Shown here piece after piece: positions 33,531 to 42,442 of a stretch of 64,000 nt of DNA. The stretch comes from Lacrimispora sp. 210928-DFI.3.58. GTDB lineage: Bacteria > Bacillota > Clostridia > Lachnospirales > Lachnospiraceae. The stretch's first letter is position 1; every line of letters starts with the position of its first letter. The stretch is from the NCBI RefSeq assembly GCF_020554865.1, contig NZ_JAJCIC010000025.1, positions 10,920-74,919 on the forward strand, read 5' to 3'. The notes beneath the pieces are model-generated. The model searched no databases, was not told where the DNA came from, and worked only from the letters and a program-made list of their open reading frames with translations. The position numbers were made by a program, and so were the translations under genes.

Positions 33531-33559
33531 ATTTTAGTACCTGAATCAGAAAATGTCAA
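33531..33559 (-). promoter_or_regulatory. Promoter of htpG
   Basis: Minus strand TTGACA (33554-33559), 17-base spacer, TAAAAT (33531-33536). It lies 7 bases downstream of the CIRCE element. Confidence 0.8.
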
Positions 33560-33566
33560 TATAAAA

Positions 33567-33593
33567 TTAGCACTCATTTAAAATGAGTGCTAA
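33567..33593. promoter_or_regulatory. CIRCE element (HrcA operator)
   Basis: Perfect consensus TTAGCACTC - 9 bases - GAGTGCTAA. It is located between the end of the upstream sigma factor gene and the htpG promoter, so HrcA should repress htpG until heat or misfolding stress. Confidence 0.95.
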
Positions 33594-33616
33594 TAAATTT
33601 GCTTTTTATACAGTCA

Positions 33617-34831
33617 TTATGGCAGGAAATCCCTGATCTTTTTACTTTTTGAGGGATTGCGCAGCTTCCTAAGGGCCGCTGTCTCTATCTGACGAATGCG
33701 CTCTCTTGTGACATTGAACCGCTTGCCCACTTCCTCTAGGGTCATCGGATGGCCGGTCTTCAGGCCAAAGCGCAGGGTGATCACCTCACGCTCCCTGGGG
33801 CTTAGGCCCTGGAGCATGGCTTCAATCTCCTCCCTCAGGAAAATGCTCTCTGCTTTTTCCTCTGTGGAGGCATTGGTGTCATCTGCCACAAAATCTCCCA
33901 GGTTGGAGCCATCCTCATCGCCCACTGGCGTTTCCAGGGAAACCGTATCGCCGGATGCCTGCAAAAGCTCTGTCACCCTCTTTTCCGGCATCTGCACCGC
34001 CTTTGCGACCTCACCGTTGGTAGGCTCCCTGCCCAGCTCCACGGAAAGAGCCCGCTGGGCCCGGCGGATCTTATTCACGGCCTCCACCATATGCACGGGA
34101 AGGCGGATGGTCCTGGACTGGTCAGCCAGGGAACGGGTGATGGACTGCTTTACCCACCAGGTGGCATAGGTACTCAGACGGTAGCCCTTGGTGTAGTCAA
34201 ACTTCTCCACTGCCTTGATAAGGCCGATATTGCCCTCCTGGACCAGATCCAAAAAGCTCATTCCCCGTCCTGCATAGCGCTTTGCGATGCTGACTACCAG
34301 CCTTAGGTTTGCCTCCACCAGCTGGTTTGCTGCCTCCTCATCTCCGGCAGTTTTCCGCTTTGCAAGCTCCAGCTCTTGTTCAGGGGACAGGAGAGGAATC
34401 GAACCGATCTCTTTTAAATATTCCCTGATAGGATCTGAGCTGCGCACGCCGTCAAGCAGATCCCCTGTTTCCCGCTCCTCCTCTTCCTCGGAAAATCCTG
34501 GTGAAAAGCCTTCCCCATTGTCCTCATCCATGCTGTCCATATTCCAGCGAAAGCCCTCCCGGACCATATTGGCGGCGGTATCATGGCTGTCTTCTGTGTC
34601 TTCCTCCAGAAAGGCCTCCTCTCCGCCGGAACCGTCCTGTTCTCCACCTTCCTCTGCCAATATCTGGATCTTTTTCTTCTCCAGACGGCTGTATATATCC
34701 TCCATCTCCTCAGGTGTCACCTGTTCTCCCGCAAAGGCGTCCAGCACCTGTGTCATTTCCAGCTTGTTTTCCTTTGATGCAGCCTGGGCAGTAAGTTTTT
34801 TCAGTTTTTCCTCCAGCTTATGTTTGTCCAT
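33617..34831 (-). CDS. RpoD-like primary-type sigma factor, first copy
   Basis: A sigma-70 protein of 404 residues. Region 1.1 is followed by a long acidic stretch (EEEEERE). Region 1.2 is [18 protein letters not shown], region 2 has [58 protein letters not shown], and region 4.2 ends in [31 protein letters not shown]. All promoter-contact segments are intact. A second, very similar factor lies at 45000-46145. This copy has the more divergent acidic segment and region 3, so it may be the alternative or stress-linked one. That ranking is inference. Confidence 0.92.
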   Translation of the reverse strand: MDKHKLEEKLKKLTAQAASKENKLEMTQVLDAFAGEQVTPEEMEDIYSRLEKKKIQILAEEGGEQDGSGGEEAFLEEDTEDSHDTAANMVREGFRWNMDSMDEDNGEGFSPGFSEEEEERETGDLLDGVRSSDPIREYLKEIGSIPLLSPEQELELAKRKTAGDEEAANQLVEANLRLVVSIAKRYAGRGMSFLDLVQEGNIGLIKAVEKFDYTKGYRLSTYATWWVKQSITRSLADQSRTIRLPVHMVEAVNKIRRAQRALSVELGREPTNGEVAKAVQMPEKRVTELLQASGDTVSLETPVGDEDGSNLGDFVADDTNASTEEKAESIFLREEIEAMLQGLSPREREVITLRFGLKTGHPMTLEEVGKRFNVTRERIRQIETAALRKLRNPSKSKKIRDFLP

Positions 34832-34897
34832 GTTACATCCCTCCCTTCCTGTGTGATATCATGAAAACTGGCTTCCGGTCCTTCTCTATTGGCCGGC

Positions 34898-35398
34898 TCA
34901 TGAATCCTCTGTGCAGACGATCCCATGTGAACGCATAAAATTTCTCACAGCCTGATCCCATTCCAGTTCCAGTGTCTTGTCCATTGTAAAAAAGTTCAGT
35001 GAAGTACCTGTTATGCAGTATAATGCGCCGTCTTCGTAACGGATATTCAGATACAGCCCCTGTATCTGGCTGCCATCAATTCCAGCGCCTGCGCTCTTTG
35101 CAAATTTTTCCACATTCTGCGGTGGAAGCTGCAGCACAATGCGAAAGCTTCCCGGCAGCTTTTTTCCTTTGATCAGGGAAAAGCAGACAGGACGCAGCAT
35201 ACTCCAGGAGGAAAATTCTTCGATCCGCTTCTCCTCCAGCTCTTCCTCTGTATAATATCCCTGCCGGATATGTCCGTCAATGGAAAAAACATTGTATGTA
35301 ACAATAGTTACTTCTTTTACCAAAAAGGAATCAAATTCCTCCTTTACGAACAATTTGGATGTAAATGCCTTTACATCTTCTACTTTTAGTGCGGTCAT
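34898..35398 (-). CDS. Uncharacterised protein, DUF5721-like
   Basis: A 166-residue soluble protein without signal peptide or membrane spans. It opens MTALKVEDVKAFTSKLF and has YNVFSIDGHIRQGYYTEEELEE and LYLNIRYEDGALYCITGTS. I associate this pattern with the DUF5721 family of Lachnospiraceae, from memory only. It lies 66 bases upstream of the sigma gene on the same strand and may be cotranscribed. No function is known. Confidence 0.7.
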   Translation of the reverse strand: MTALKVEDVKAFTSKLFVKEEFDSFLVKEVTIVTYNVFSIDGHIRQGYYTEEELEEKRIEEFSSWSMLRPVCFSLIKGKKLPGSFRIVLQLPPQNVEKFAKSAGAGIDGSQIQGLYLNIRYEDGALYCITGTSLNFFTMDKTLELEWDQAVRNFMRSHGIVCTEDS

Positions 35399-35901
35399 TG
35401 CTGCTCTCCTTGAATCTTTCCTCTTTTTCTCCCTTCTGCTCTCCTAAGATCATAAGGGCTGCTGTTGTTTCTATATCTATTCATTCTATCCATCTTTTTT
35501 AAGTTTTCACGATGGGATTTTATGTAGCTGTAAAGACGCTTTTTTATCTGTATTATATTTTAACATGGCAAAAATGTGTTGTAAACATGTTCGGAATAGT
35601 TATGGTTTCGGGATGTTGCCTCCATATATGAGATTTTTTTATAATCTGGGAAATCGCTTTTTCGCTTTTCTGATAGAGGCGGATGAATGCCAGGTGCTGA
35701 TCGGCCTGGGAGCTTATGGGGTTAGGATAGCATATTTTTTGGGGGAGGGCAAGGTTTTTTGAGAGATTGTTTTTGGGGGGATTGAGGGATTTGGATTAGG
35801 GGGCCCGGCGGGGGAAAGTTTGTTGGACGCCTCCCGCGGGAACGCAGTGCTCCCATCTCGATTCCGCTTCGCTACATCTCGATGGACGGCTGGCGCCGTA
35901 T
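35399..35901. other. Non-coding gap between gltD and the DUF5721-like gene
   Basis: The right part near 35400-35560 is AT-rich and probably carries the promoter of the DUF5721-like gene. The rest shows no convincing gene: the 65-codon plus-strand frame at 35565-35762 lacks a ribosome site and family features. A guanine-rich stretch (35775-35814) and the long inverted repeat that follows are the only notable structures. Confidence 0.6.
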
Positions 35902-35975
35902 GCTCGCGCTTGCAAAAGGGCCGGAGAGAAAAGCGAAAAGCTGCCTTTCTCTCCGGCCCTTTTGCAAGCGCGAGC
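35902..35975. repeat. Perfect 30-bp inverted repeat just after gltD
   Basis: The arms at 35902-35931 and 35946-35975 are exact inverse copies (beginning GCTCGCGCTTGCAAAAGGGC), with a 14-base loop. On the minus strand it starts 13 bases after the gltD stop. The T-run lies inside the arm rather than after it, so it is not a standard terminator; it may protect the 3' end of the gltBD message or be a mobile palindrome. Confidence 0.8.
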
Positions 35976-35988
35976 GCACTGCTTGTAG

Positions 35989-37476
35989 CTATGCCAAGTT
36001 TGTATACCCCATCAGGCTTTCGTCTACTGACTTTGCTACTTCTCTTCCTTCTCTGATGGCCCATACTACCAGGGACTGTCCACGGTGCATGTCTCCGGCT
36101 ACGAATACTTTTTCTACATTTGTCTGATACTCTCCGGCCTCTGTTGCCACATTTGTACGGCTGTTCAGCTCTACCCCAAAGGCGTCTGCTACATATGCCT
36201 GTGTGCCTAAGAATCCGGCTGCGATCAGTACCAGGTCTGCAGGGACCTCCTTTTCGCTACCTTCTACGGGCACCATCATGACTCTTCCTGTCTCATTGTC
36301 CTTCTGGGCTGCCAGGCTTACCAGGATGGCTTTGCAGACCTTGCCCTCGGCATCCTTGATGAATTCCTTGACAGTGGTCTGGTAGATCCTGGGGTCGGAG
36401 CCGAAGACGCTTATGGCTTCTTCCTGGCCGTAGTCTGTTTTCAGGATCCTGGGCCATTCGGGCCAGGTGTTGTTGTCGGCTCTCTTTACAGGAGGCTTTG
36501 GCATCATCTCCAGCTGGGTCACGGAGGCGCAGCCCTGGCGGATGGAGGTGCCTACACAGTCGTTTCCAGTGTCGCCGCCGCCTATGACGATGACGTTCTT
36601 ATCCTTGGCAGAGATATAATTTCCATCCTCTAAATTGGAATCTAAAAGGCTCTTTGTGGTGGCCTTTAGGAAATCCACTGCAAAATAGATCCCCTGGGCA
36701 TCTCTTCCTGTTACATCGATATTTCTGGGATTGGAGGCGCCGCAGGCTAAAATCACGCGGTCAAAATCCCTCATGACTTTGGCTGCCTTGTAGTTTTTGC
36801 CCACGTCCGCATTTGTCACGAAGGTGACGCCCTCCTGCTTCATTACCTCCACCTTGCGGTCGATCACCCATTTTTCCAGCTTCATATTGGGAATGCCGTA
36901 CATCAGAAGGCCTCCCACCCGGTCGCTGCGCTCAAATACGGTGACGCTGTGGCCCCGCTTATTTAACTGGTCTGCGGCAGCCAGGCCCGCAGGGCCGGAG
37001 CCGATGACGGCAACCCGCTTTCCGGTGCGGACCGTTGGCGGCTTTACCTTTGCAAAGCCCTCTGCATAGGCCTTCTCAATAATGGCGCGCTCATTCTCCT
37101 TCACAGTCACCGGGTCACCGTTTAAGCCGCAGGTACATGCAGCCTCACAGGGAGCCGGGCAGACTCTGGATGTGAACTCCGGGAAGCTGTTGGTCTTTTT
37201 CAGCCTGTTAAAGGCCTGATGCCAGTTGCCTGTATATACAAGGTCATTCCACTCAGGGATCAGGTTGTTTAAGGGACAGCCGCTTACCATGCCGCCGATC
37301 ATCATACCTGACTGGCAGAAGGGGACGCCGCAGTCCATGCAGCGGGCTCCCTGGCACCGCTGCTCTGCCTCCTTTAAGGGGAGGTGGAATTCCTTCCAAT
37401 TCTTTATGCGCTCCTTTGGAGCAACCTCTTTACTGGTCTCACGCTCATACTCTAAAAATCCTGTCATTTTACCCAT
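35989..37476 (-). CDS. gltD: Glutamate synthase small subunit (beta)
   Basis: Oxidises NAD(P)H and passes electrons through FAD and Fe-S clusters to GltB. The 495-residue protein has the N-terminal cysteine set CQGARCMDCGVPFCQ and CPAPCEAACTCG for [4Fe-4S] clusters, the FAD motif VAVIGSGPAGLAAADQL, and the NAD(P)H motif IVIGGGDTGNDC. It begins 14 bases after gltB, with GGAGGTGCAGG before the ATG. The two form one operon, and the palindrome after its stop closes it. Confidence 0.96.
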   Translation of the reverse strand: MGKMTGFLEYERETSKEVAPKERIKNWKEFHLPLKEAEQRCQGARCMDCGVPFCQSGMMIGGMVSGCPLNNLIPEWNDLVYTGNWHQAFNRLKKTNSFPEFTSRVCPAPCEAACTCGLNGDPVTVKENERAIIEKAYAEGFAKVKPPTVRTGKRVAVIGSGPAGLAAADQLNKRGHSVTVFERSDRVGGLLMYGIPNMKLEKWVIDRKVEVMKQEGVTFVTNADVGKNYKAAKVMRDFDRVILACGASNPRNIDVTGRDAQGIYFAVDFLKATTKSLLDSNLEDGNYISAKDKNVIVIGGGDTGNDCVGTSIRQGCASVTQLEMMPKPPVKRADNNTWPEWPRILKTDYGQEEAISVFGSDPRIYQTTVKEFIKDAEGKVCKAILVSLAAQKDNETGRVMMVPVEGSEKEVPADLVLIAAGFLGTQAYVADAFGVELNSRTNVATEAGEYQTNVEKVFVAGDMHRGQSLVVWAIREGREVAKSVDESLMGYTNLA

Positions 37477-37490
37477 TTTCCTGCACCTCC

Positions 37491-40400
37491 TTAGCCTCTG
37501 ATGTTGGCGTAAAATGCTTCAATCTGCGCCTGCTCGCTGTTCAATCCCTTTTCCTCCATCTGCACGATGGCATTCATCATGCGCCGGTAATCATGAGGAA
37601 CGATCTTCTTAAATTTCGGCAGGTACTCGCTGAAGTTGTCCAGGATCCTCTTGCCCTTCTCGGAGTTGGTGTAAGCCACATGCTCCTGGATCAGGCCCTT
37701 GAGCTCCAGTACATCGTATTTATTTGTTACCTCCTCAAAGGAGACAAGCTCCTTGTTGAGGCGTTTGTAAAGGCTTCTGTCCTCGTCCAGCACGTAGGCA
37801 ATGCCGCCGCTCATGCCGGCTGCGAAATTCTTGCCTGTGGGACCTAATACTACCACGCAGCCGCCTGTCATGTACTCGCAGCCGTGGTCTCCCACGCCCT
37901 CCACAACAGCCGTTGCACCGGAGTTGCGGACACAGAAGCGCTCGCCTGCAATACCGCTTATGAAGGCCTTTCCGCTGGTAGCTCCATACAGTGCCACATT
38001 TCCAATTACAATATTATCCTCTGCCTTAAACTGCACACCCTGAGGCGGGTATACGATCAGTTTGCCTCCGGAAAGACCCTTGCCGAAGTAATCGTTGGAA
38101 TCACCCACCAGCTCCAGTGTCAGGCCCTTGGGGATAAATGCGCCAAAGCTCTGGCCGCCGCTTCCGTTGCAGCCTATGGTAAAGGTATCCTCCGGCAGCC
38201 CCTCCGGGTACTTTCTTGTGATCTCCGCTCCGAAAATAGTTCCCAAGGTACGGTTCACATTGGACACATCCACCTGAATGCTCTTTTTCTGCCCATTGCT
38301 TAAGGCGCTCTTGAACTTCTTTAAGAATACGCTCTCGTCAATGGTTTCATCCAGCTTAAAGTCATAGACTTGTTTTTCATTGTAGCCGGCCAGCTTCTGT
38401 CCCGCATACGGGTTATCCAGGATCCTGCTTAAATTCACTTCCTTTGCGCGGCTGAATGGGATCTCATCGCTATTCTTGCGCCTTAAGAGATCGGTGCGTC
38501 CCACAAGCTCATCCACTGTGCGCACGCCCAGCTTTGCCATGTACTCCCGAAGCTCTTCGGCGATAAATTTCATGAAATTCACCACATACTCCGGTTTGCC
38601 CTTAAAGCGCTTGCGCAGCTCCGGATTCTGGGTGGCAATGCCCATCGGGCAGGTATCCAGGTTGCAGACACGCATCATAACGCAGCCCATGGTAACAAGG
38701 GGAGCTGTGGCAAAGCCGAACTCCTCTGCGCCCAGCATACAGGCAATGGCAACATCGCGGCCTGTCATCAGCTTTCCGTCTGTCTCCAGCACCACTCTGT
38801 CACGGAGGCCGTTCATGATCAGGGACTGGTGAGCCTCAGCCACACCCAGCTCCCATGGAAGGCCTGCATTGTAGATAGAGTTTCTGGGAGCCGCACCTGT
38901 ACCGCCGTCATAGGAGGAGATCAGGATAACCTGGGCTCCGGCTTTTGCAACACCGGCGGAAACGGTTCCCACTCCTGCCTCAGACACCAGCTTGACAGAG
39001 ATCCTGGCCCTTGTGTTGGAGTTCTTTAAATCATAGATCAGCTGTGCCAGATCCTCGATGGAATAAATATCGTGGTGAGGCGGCGGTGAGATCAGGGTAA
39101 CGCCTGTGGTTGAATGCCTGGTCCTTGCCACCCACGGGTAAACCTTCTTGCCCGGAAGCTGTCCGCCCTCACCGGGCTTTGCGCCCTGGGCCATCTTGAT
39201 CTGGATCTCCTGGGCACTTACAAGGTAGCGGCTGGTAACGCCGAAACGACCGGATGCCACCTGCTTGATGGCGGAACAGCGGTTGTTGTTCGCCGGTCCC
39301 GGAACCAGCCTGTCTAAGCTCTCGCCGCCTTCACCTGTGTTGGACTTGCCGTGGAGACGGTTCATGGCAATGGCTAAGGTCTCATGTGCTTCCTGGGAAA
39401 TGGAGCCGTAGGACATAGCGCCTGTCTTAAAGCGCTTTACAATGGAATCCACACTCTCCACCTGGTCCAAGGGGATGCCTCCGTCCTCCGGGAAATGAAA
39501 ATCGATCAGGGAACGCAGGTGATAGGTCTTGTCATTCCGGTCAACCTCTGCGGTATACTGCTTAAATATGCTGTAATCCCCTGTCCTTGCAGCCTCCTGA
39601 AGGAGATGGATGGTGAGAGGATTGTATAAATGCTCCTCCTGGCCGGAACGTGACTTGTGGCTTCCCACGCTGTCTAAGGTCAGGTCCACATCCAGCCCCA
39701 GAGGATCAAAAGCGGCTGAATGGAGCACATCCACGTCATTTGCAATATCCTTTAAGGTAACGCCCTCCACACGGCTGACCGTATCGGTAAAATACTTATC
39801 CACCACTTCCTTGCAGATACCGATAGCCTCGAAGATCTGAGCGCCCTGGTAGGACTGGATGGTGGAAATACCCATCTTGGAAGCGATCTTTACAATGCCG
39901 TGGAGCACTGCCAGGTCATAGTCGATCACAGCTGCGTAATAATCCTTATCCAGCATCTTTGTCTCGATCAGATACCGGATGGACTCATGGGCAAGATAGG
40001 GATTGATGGCACATGCGCCGTAGCCTAAGAGGGTGGCAAAATGATGGACCTCTCTGGGCTCGCCGCTCTCCAGGATCAGAGCCATACTGGTACGCTTCTT
40101 CGTCCGTACCAGATGCTGGTGGACAGCGGACACAGCAAGGAGGGATGGAATCGGCACATGGTTTTCATCGATATCGCGGTCGGAAAGGATGATGATATTT
40201 CCGCCGTCCTTATGGGCTCTGTCAACCTCCAAAAACAGGCGGTCAAGGGCCTTCTCAAGAGAGGTATTCTTGTAGTAGGTGATCGGGATCACCTCTACCT
40301 TAAATCCCTCCTTTTTCATACTTTTGATCTTCAGAAGATCGGTCTCCGTAAGGATCGGGTTGGATACCTTCAGGATCTTGCAGTTCTCTGCCGTTTCCTC

Positions 40401-42038
40401 TAAAATATTGCCCTCCTCTCCCACATATACCGTGGTGGACGTGACGATCTCCTCGCGGATGGCGTCAATGGGCGGGTTCGTTACCTGGGCAAACATCTGC
40501 TTAAAATAGTTGAACAGCGGCTGGTGCTTCTTTGAAAGCACTGCCAGAGGACTGTCTGCACCCATGGCGGAAACAGCCTCTGCACCATTGAGAGCCATAG
40601 GAAGAATCATGGTCTTGTACTGTTCATAGGTATAGCCATAGGTCTTCTGGAGCTTTGAGCGCTGCTCCTTTTCCATGGCCGGAACGCCCTTATTCGGAAC
40701 AGGCAGATCCTTGATATCGATCAGGTTGGAATCCAGCCATTCGCCGTAGGGCTGTCTGGTGGCATAGCGTTTTTTCAGCTCCTCATCACTGATCAGGCGT
40801 CCCTGTACCGTGTCGACCAGGAGCATTTTTCCGGGACGGAGACGGTCCTTTTTCACGACCCTTGTCTGGTCAATATCAATGGCTCCTACCTCGGAGGCCA
40901 GGATCATATAGCCGTTATCCGTGATGTAATATCTGGATGGACGCAGTCCGTTTCTGTCAAGGACAGCTCCCACCACGTCACCGTCTGTAAACAGGATGGA
41001 GGCCGGACCGTCCCAGGGCTCCATCATGGTAGCATAGTAGCGGTAGAAATCCTTGATCTCGGAGTCCATGTATTTGTCATTTTCCCATGGTGCAGGGATG
41101 GTCACCATCACGGCCAGGGGAAGCTCCATGCCGCTCATGACCATAAATTCCAGGGCATTGTCAAGCATGGCGGAGTCGGAACCCTCTTCATTGATGATGG
41201 GAAGCACCTTGTGCATATCGTACTTAAAGTACTCGGACTCCATATTTTCCTCGCGGGCGATCATCTTATCTACGTTGCCGCGGATGGTGTTGATCTCACC
41301 GTTATGTACGATGAAACGGTAGGGATGGGCACGCATCCAGCTTGGATTTGTATTGGTGCTGAAACGCGAGTGGACAATGGCAATGGCCGACTCATAATCC
41401 TTATCCTGGAGATCCTGGAAGAAAAGCCTCAGCTCTCCCACAAGGAACATTCCTTTATATACAATGGTGCGGCTGCTTAAGGATACCACGTAGGTGTCCT
41501 CATTACTCTGCTCAAACACGCGGCGCACCACATACAGCTTTCTGTCAAAATCAATACCGGCCTTTACGCCCTCCGGCTTTGCCACAAAGCCCTGGGCAAT
41601 GTAGGGCATCACATCTACGGCCTTCTTGCCTAAGACCTCAGGGGCAGTGGGGACTACCCTCCAGCCTAAGAAGGTAAGGCCTTCCTTTTTCACAATGATC
41701 TCAAACATCTTCATGGCCTGGTTCCTGGCAAGCTCATCCTGCGGGAAAAAGAACATACCGATACCATACTCCCGCTCTCCGCCTAATGCAATACCGGAGG
41801 CAGCAGCAGCCTTTTTAAAGAACTTATGGGAAATCTGCAGCATGATGCCTACACCGTCACCGGTCTTTCCTTCTGCATCCTTACCTGCTCTGTGTTCCAG
41901 ATTTTCCACGATGTGGAGTGCCTGATCGACTGTCTCGTGCGTTTTTATTCCCTTAATATTGGCAACAGCACCGATACCGCAGTTGTCATGCTCAAAACGC
42001 GGATCGTACAGTCCTGGCAGTTTCTGTTTGGGGTCCAT
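37491..42038 (-). CDS. gltB: Glutamate synthase large subunit (alpha)
   Basis: Makes two glutamates from glutamine and 2-oxoglutarate. The 1515-residue protein has the N-terminal amidotransferase with catalytic cysteine in HDNCGIGAVANIKG, which becomes N-terminal after propeptide removal, then the central and FMN-binding synthase domains (MKFGAMSYGSISQEAHE type, AKPGEGGQLPGKKV, Fe-S cysteines in MGCVMMRVCNLDTCPMGIATQ) and the C-terminal GXGXG beta-helix (GATSGKAFISGIAGERFCVRNSGA). ATG 42038 is chosen for GGATGAG upstream; the longer reading frame has no ribosome site. Confidence 0.97.
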   Translation of the reverse strand: MDPKQKLPGLYDPRFEHDNCGIGAVANIKGIKTHETVDQALHIVENLEHRAGKDAEGKTGDGVGIMLQISHKFFKKAAAASGIALGGEREYGIGMFFFPQDELARNQAMKMFEIIVKKEGLTFLGWRVVPTAPEVLGKKAVDVMPYIAQGFVAKPEGVKAGIDFDRKLYVVRRVFEQSNEDTYVVSLSSRTIVYKGMFLVGELRLFFQDLQDKDYESAIAIVHSRFSTNTNPSWMRAHPYRFIVHNGEINTIRGNVDKMIAREENMESEYFKYDMHKVLPIINEEGSDSAMLDNALEFMVMSGMELPLAVMVTIPAPWENDKYMDSEIKDFYRYYATMMEPWDGPASILFTDGDVVGAVLDRNGLRPSRYYITDNGYMILASEVGAIDIDQTRVVKKDRLRPGKMLLVDTVQGRLISDEELKKRYATRQPYGEWLDSNLIDIKDLPVPNKGVPAMEKEQRSKLQKTYGYTYEQYKTMILPMALNGAEAVSAMGADSPLAVLSKKHQPLFNYFKQMFAQVTNPPIDAIREEIVTSTTVYVGEEGNILEETAENCKILKVSNPILTETDLLKIKSMKKEGFKVEVIPITYYKNTSLEKALDRLFLEVDRAHKDGGNIIILSDRDIDENHVPIPSLLAVSAVHQHLVRTKKRTSMALILESGEPREVHHFATLLGYGACAINPYLAHESIRYLIETKMLDKDYYAAVIDYDLAVLHGIVKIASKMGISTIQSYQGAQIFEAIGICKEVVDKYFTDTVSRVEGVTLKDIANDVDVLHSAAFDPLGLDVDLTLDSVGSHKSRSGQEEHLYNPLTIHLLQEAARTGDYSIFKQYTAEVDRNDKTYHLRSLIDFHFPEDGGIPLDQVESVDSIVKRFKTGAMSYGSISQEAHETLAIAMNRLHGKSNTGEGGESLDRLVPGPANNNRCSAIKQVASGRFGVTSRYLVSAQEIQIKMAQGAKPGEGGQLPGKKVYPWVARTRHSTTGVTLISPPPHHDIYSIEDLAQLIYDLKNSNTRARISVKLVSEAGVGTVSAGVAKAGAQVILISSYDGGTGAAPRNSIYNAGLPWELGVAEAHQSLIMNGLRDRVVLETDGKLMTGRDVAIACMLGAEEFGFATAPLVTMGCVMMRVCNLDTCPMGIATQNPELRKRFKGKPEYVVNFMKFIAEELREYMAKLGVRTVDELVGRTDLLRRKNSDEIPFSRAKEVNLSRILDNPYAGQKLAGYNEKQVYDFKLDETIDESVFLKKFKSALSNGQKKSIQVDVSNVNRTLGTIFGAEITRKYPEGLPEDTFTIGCNGSGGQSFGAFIPKGLTLELVGDSNDYFGKGLSGGKLIVYPPQGVQFKAEDNIVIGNVALYGATSGKAFISGIAGERFCVRNSGATAVVEGVGDHGCEYMTGGCVVVLGPTGKNFAAGMSGGIAYVLDEDRSLYKRLNKELVSFEEVTNKYDVLELKGLIQEHVAYTNSEKGKRILDNFSEYLPKFKKIVPHDYRRMMNAIVQMEEKGLNSEQAQIEAFYANIRG

Positions 42039-42114
42039 AACTTTTCTCATCCTTTCTTTTTGCCTTCCGGGAAATATGTGGGGTGGGGGATTTCCGGCGG
42101 CTTTTATTGATTTC

Positions 42115-42221
42115 CTATTTTTTATAGCTATGAGCACTTAGAGCCTGTCTTTTGGGCTCTTACGTGCGATGCATGAAAAATAGTTCGCAAGGTCTCTCAC
42201 GAGCGTTACTATTTTTTATAG
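42115..42221. repeat. Structured repeat, family B copy 1, in the gltB leader
   Basis: A 107-bp unit bounded by exact 13-base direct repeats (CTATTTTTTATAG at 42115-42127 and 42209-42221). Inside are two hairpins: GCACTTAGAGCC pairing with GGGCTCTTACGTGC, and AAAAATAGTTCGC pairing with GCGTTACTATTTTT. It is nearly identical to 62077-62180. From its position it is part of the 5' untranslated region of gltB. Confidence 0.75.
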
Positions 42222-42226
42222 TTGAG

Positions 42227-42255
42227 ATGATACTACATTTTTTCTCGTTTGTAAA
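42227..42255 (-). promoter_or_regulatory. Promoter of gltBD
   Basis: Minus strand TTTACA (42250-42255), 17-base spacer, TATCAT (42227-42232). It would give a leader of about 180 bases that contains repeat B1. Upstream (42287-42316) a 10-base inverted repeat, GATAATTATT and its inverse, is a candidate regulator site in an AT-rich stretch. Confidence 0.65.
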
Positions 42256-42370
42256 CAATTTTTTCAATTAAATTTTCAGATAATTAGATAATTATTATTT
42301 TAAACAAATAATTATCTGCATATATAATATTTTATCTGCTATTTTTTCGTTTTTTTCATTAATCCCAACA

Positions 42371-42417
42371 CAAAAGAGCAGGACTTCCTCCATTTTGGCG
42401 GCTGTCCTGCTCTTCTG
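42371..42417 (-). terminator. Terminator of the DUF4349 gene
   Basis: A stem AGAGCAGGAC / GTCCTGCTCT with a loop of about 23 bases, followed on the minus strand by CTTTTGTG. It lies about 30 bases after the stop. Confidence 0.75.
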
Positions 42418-42442
42418 ATACCTCTGATCGATACTCTTCTAT

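Noticed and set aside
35565..35762. 65-codon frame in the gltD upstream gap
   Set aside because: No ribosome site, no family resemblance, and it runs into a G-rich stretch; probably chance.
42115..42221. Reading the 13-bp direct repeats around family B copy 1 as a target-site duplication
   Set aside because: The second copy at 62077 has almost the same end sequences, so they belong to the element.
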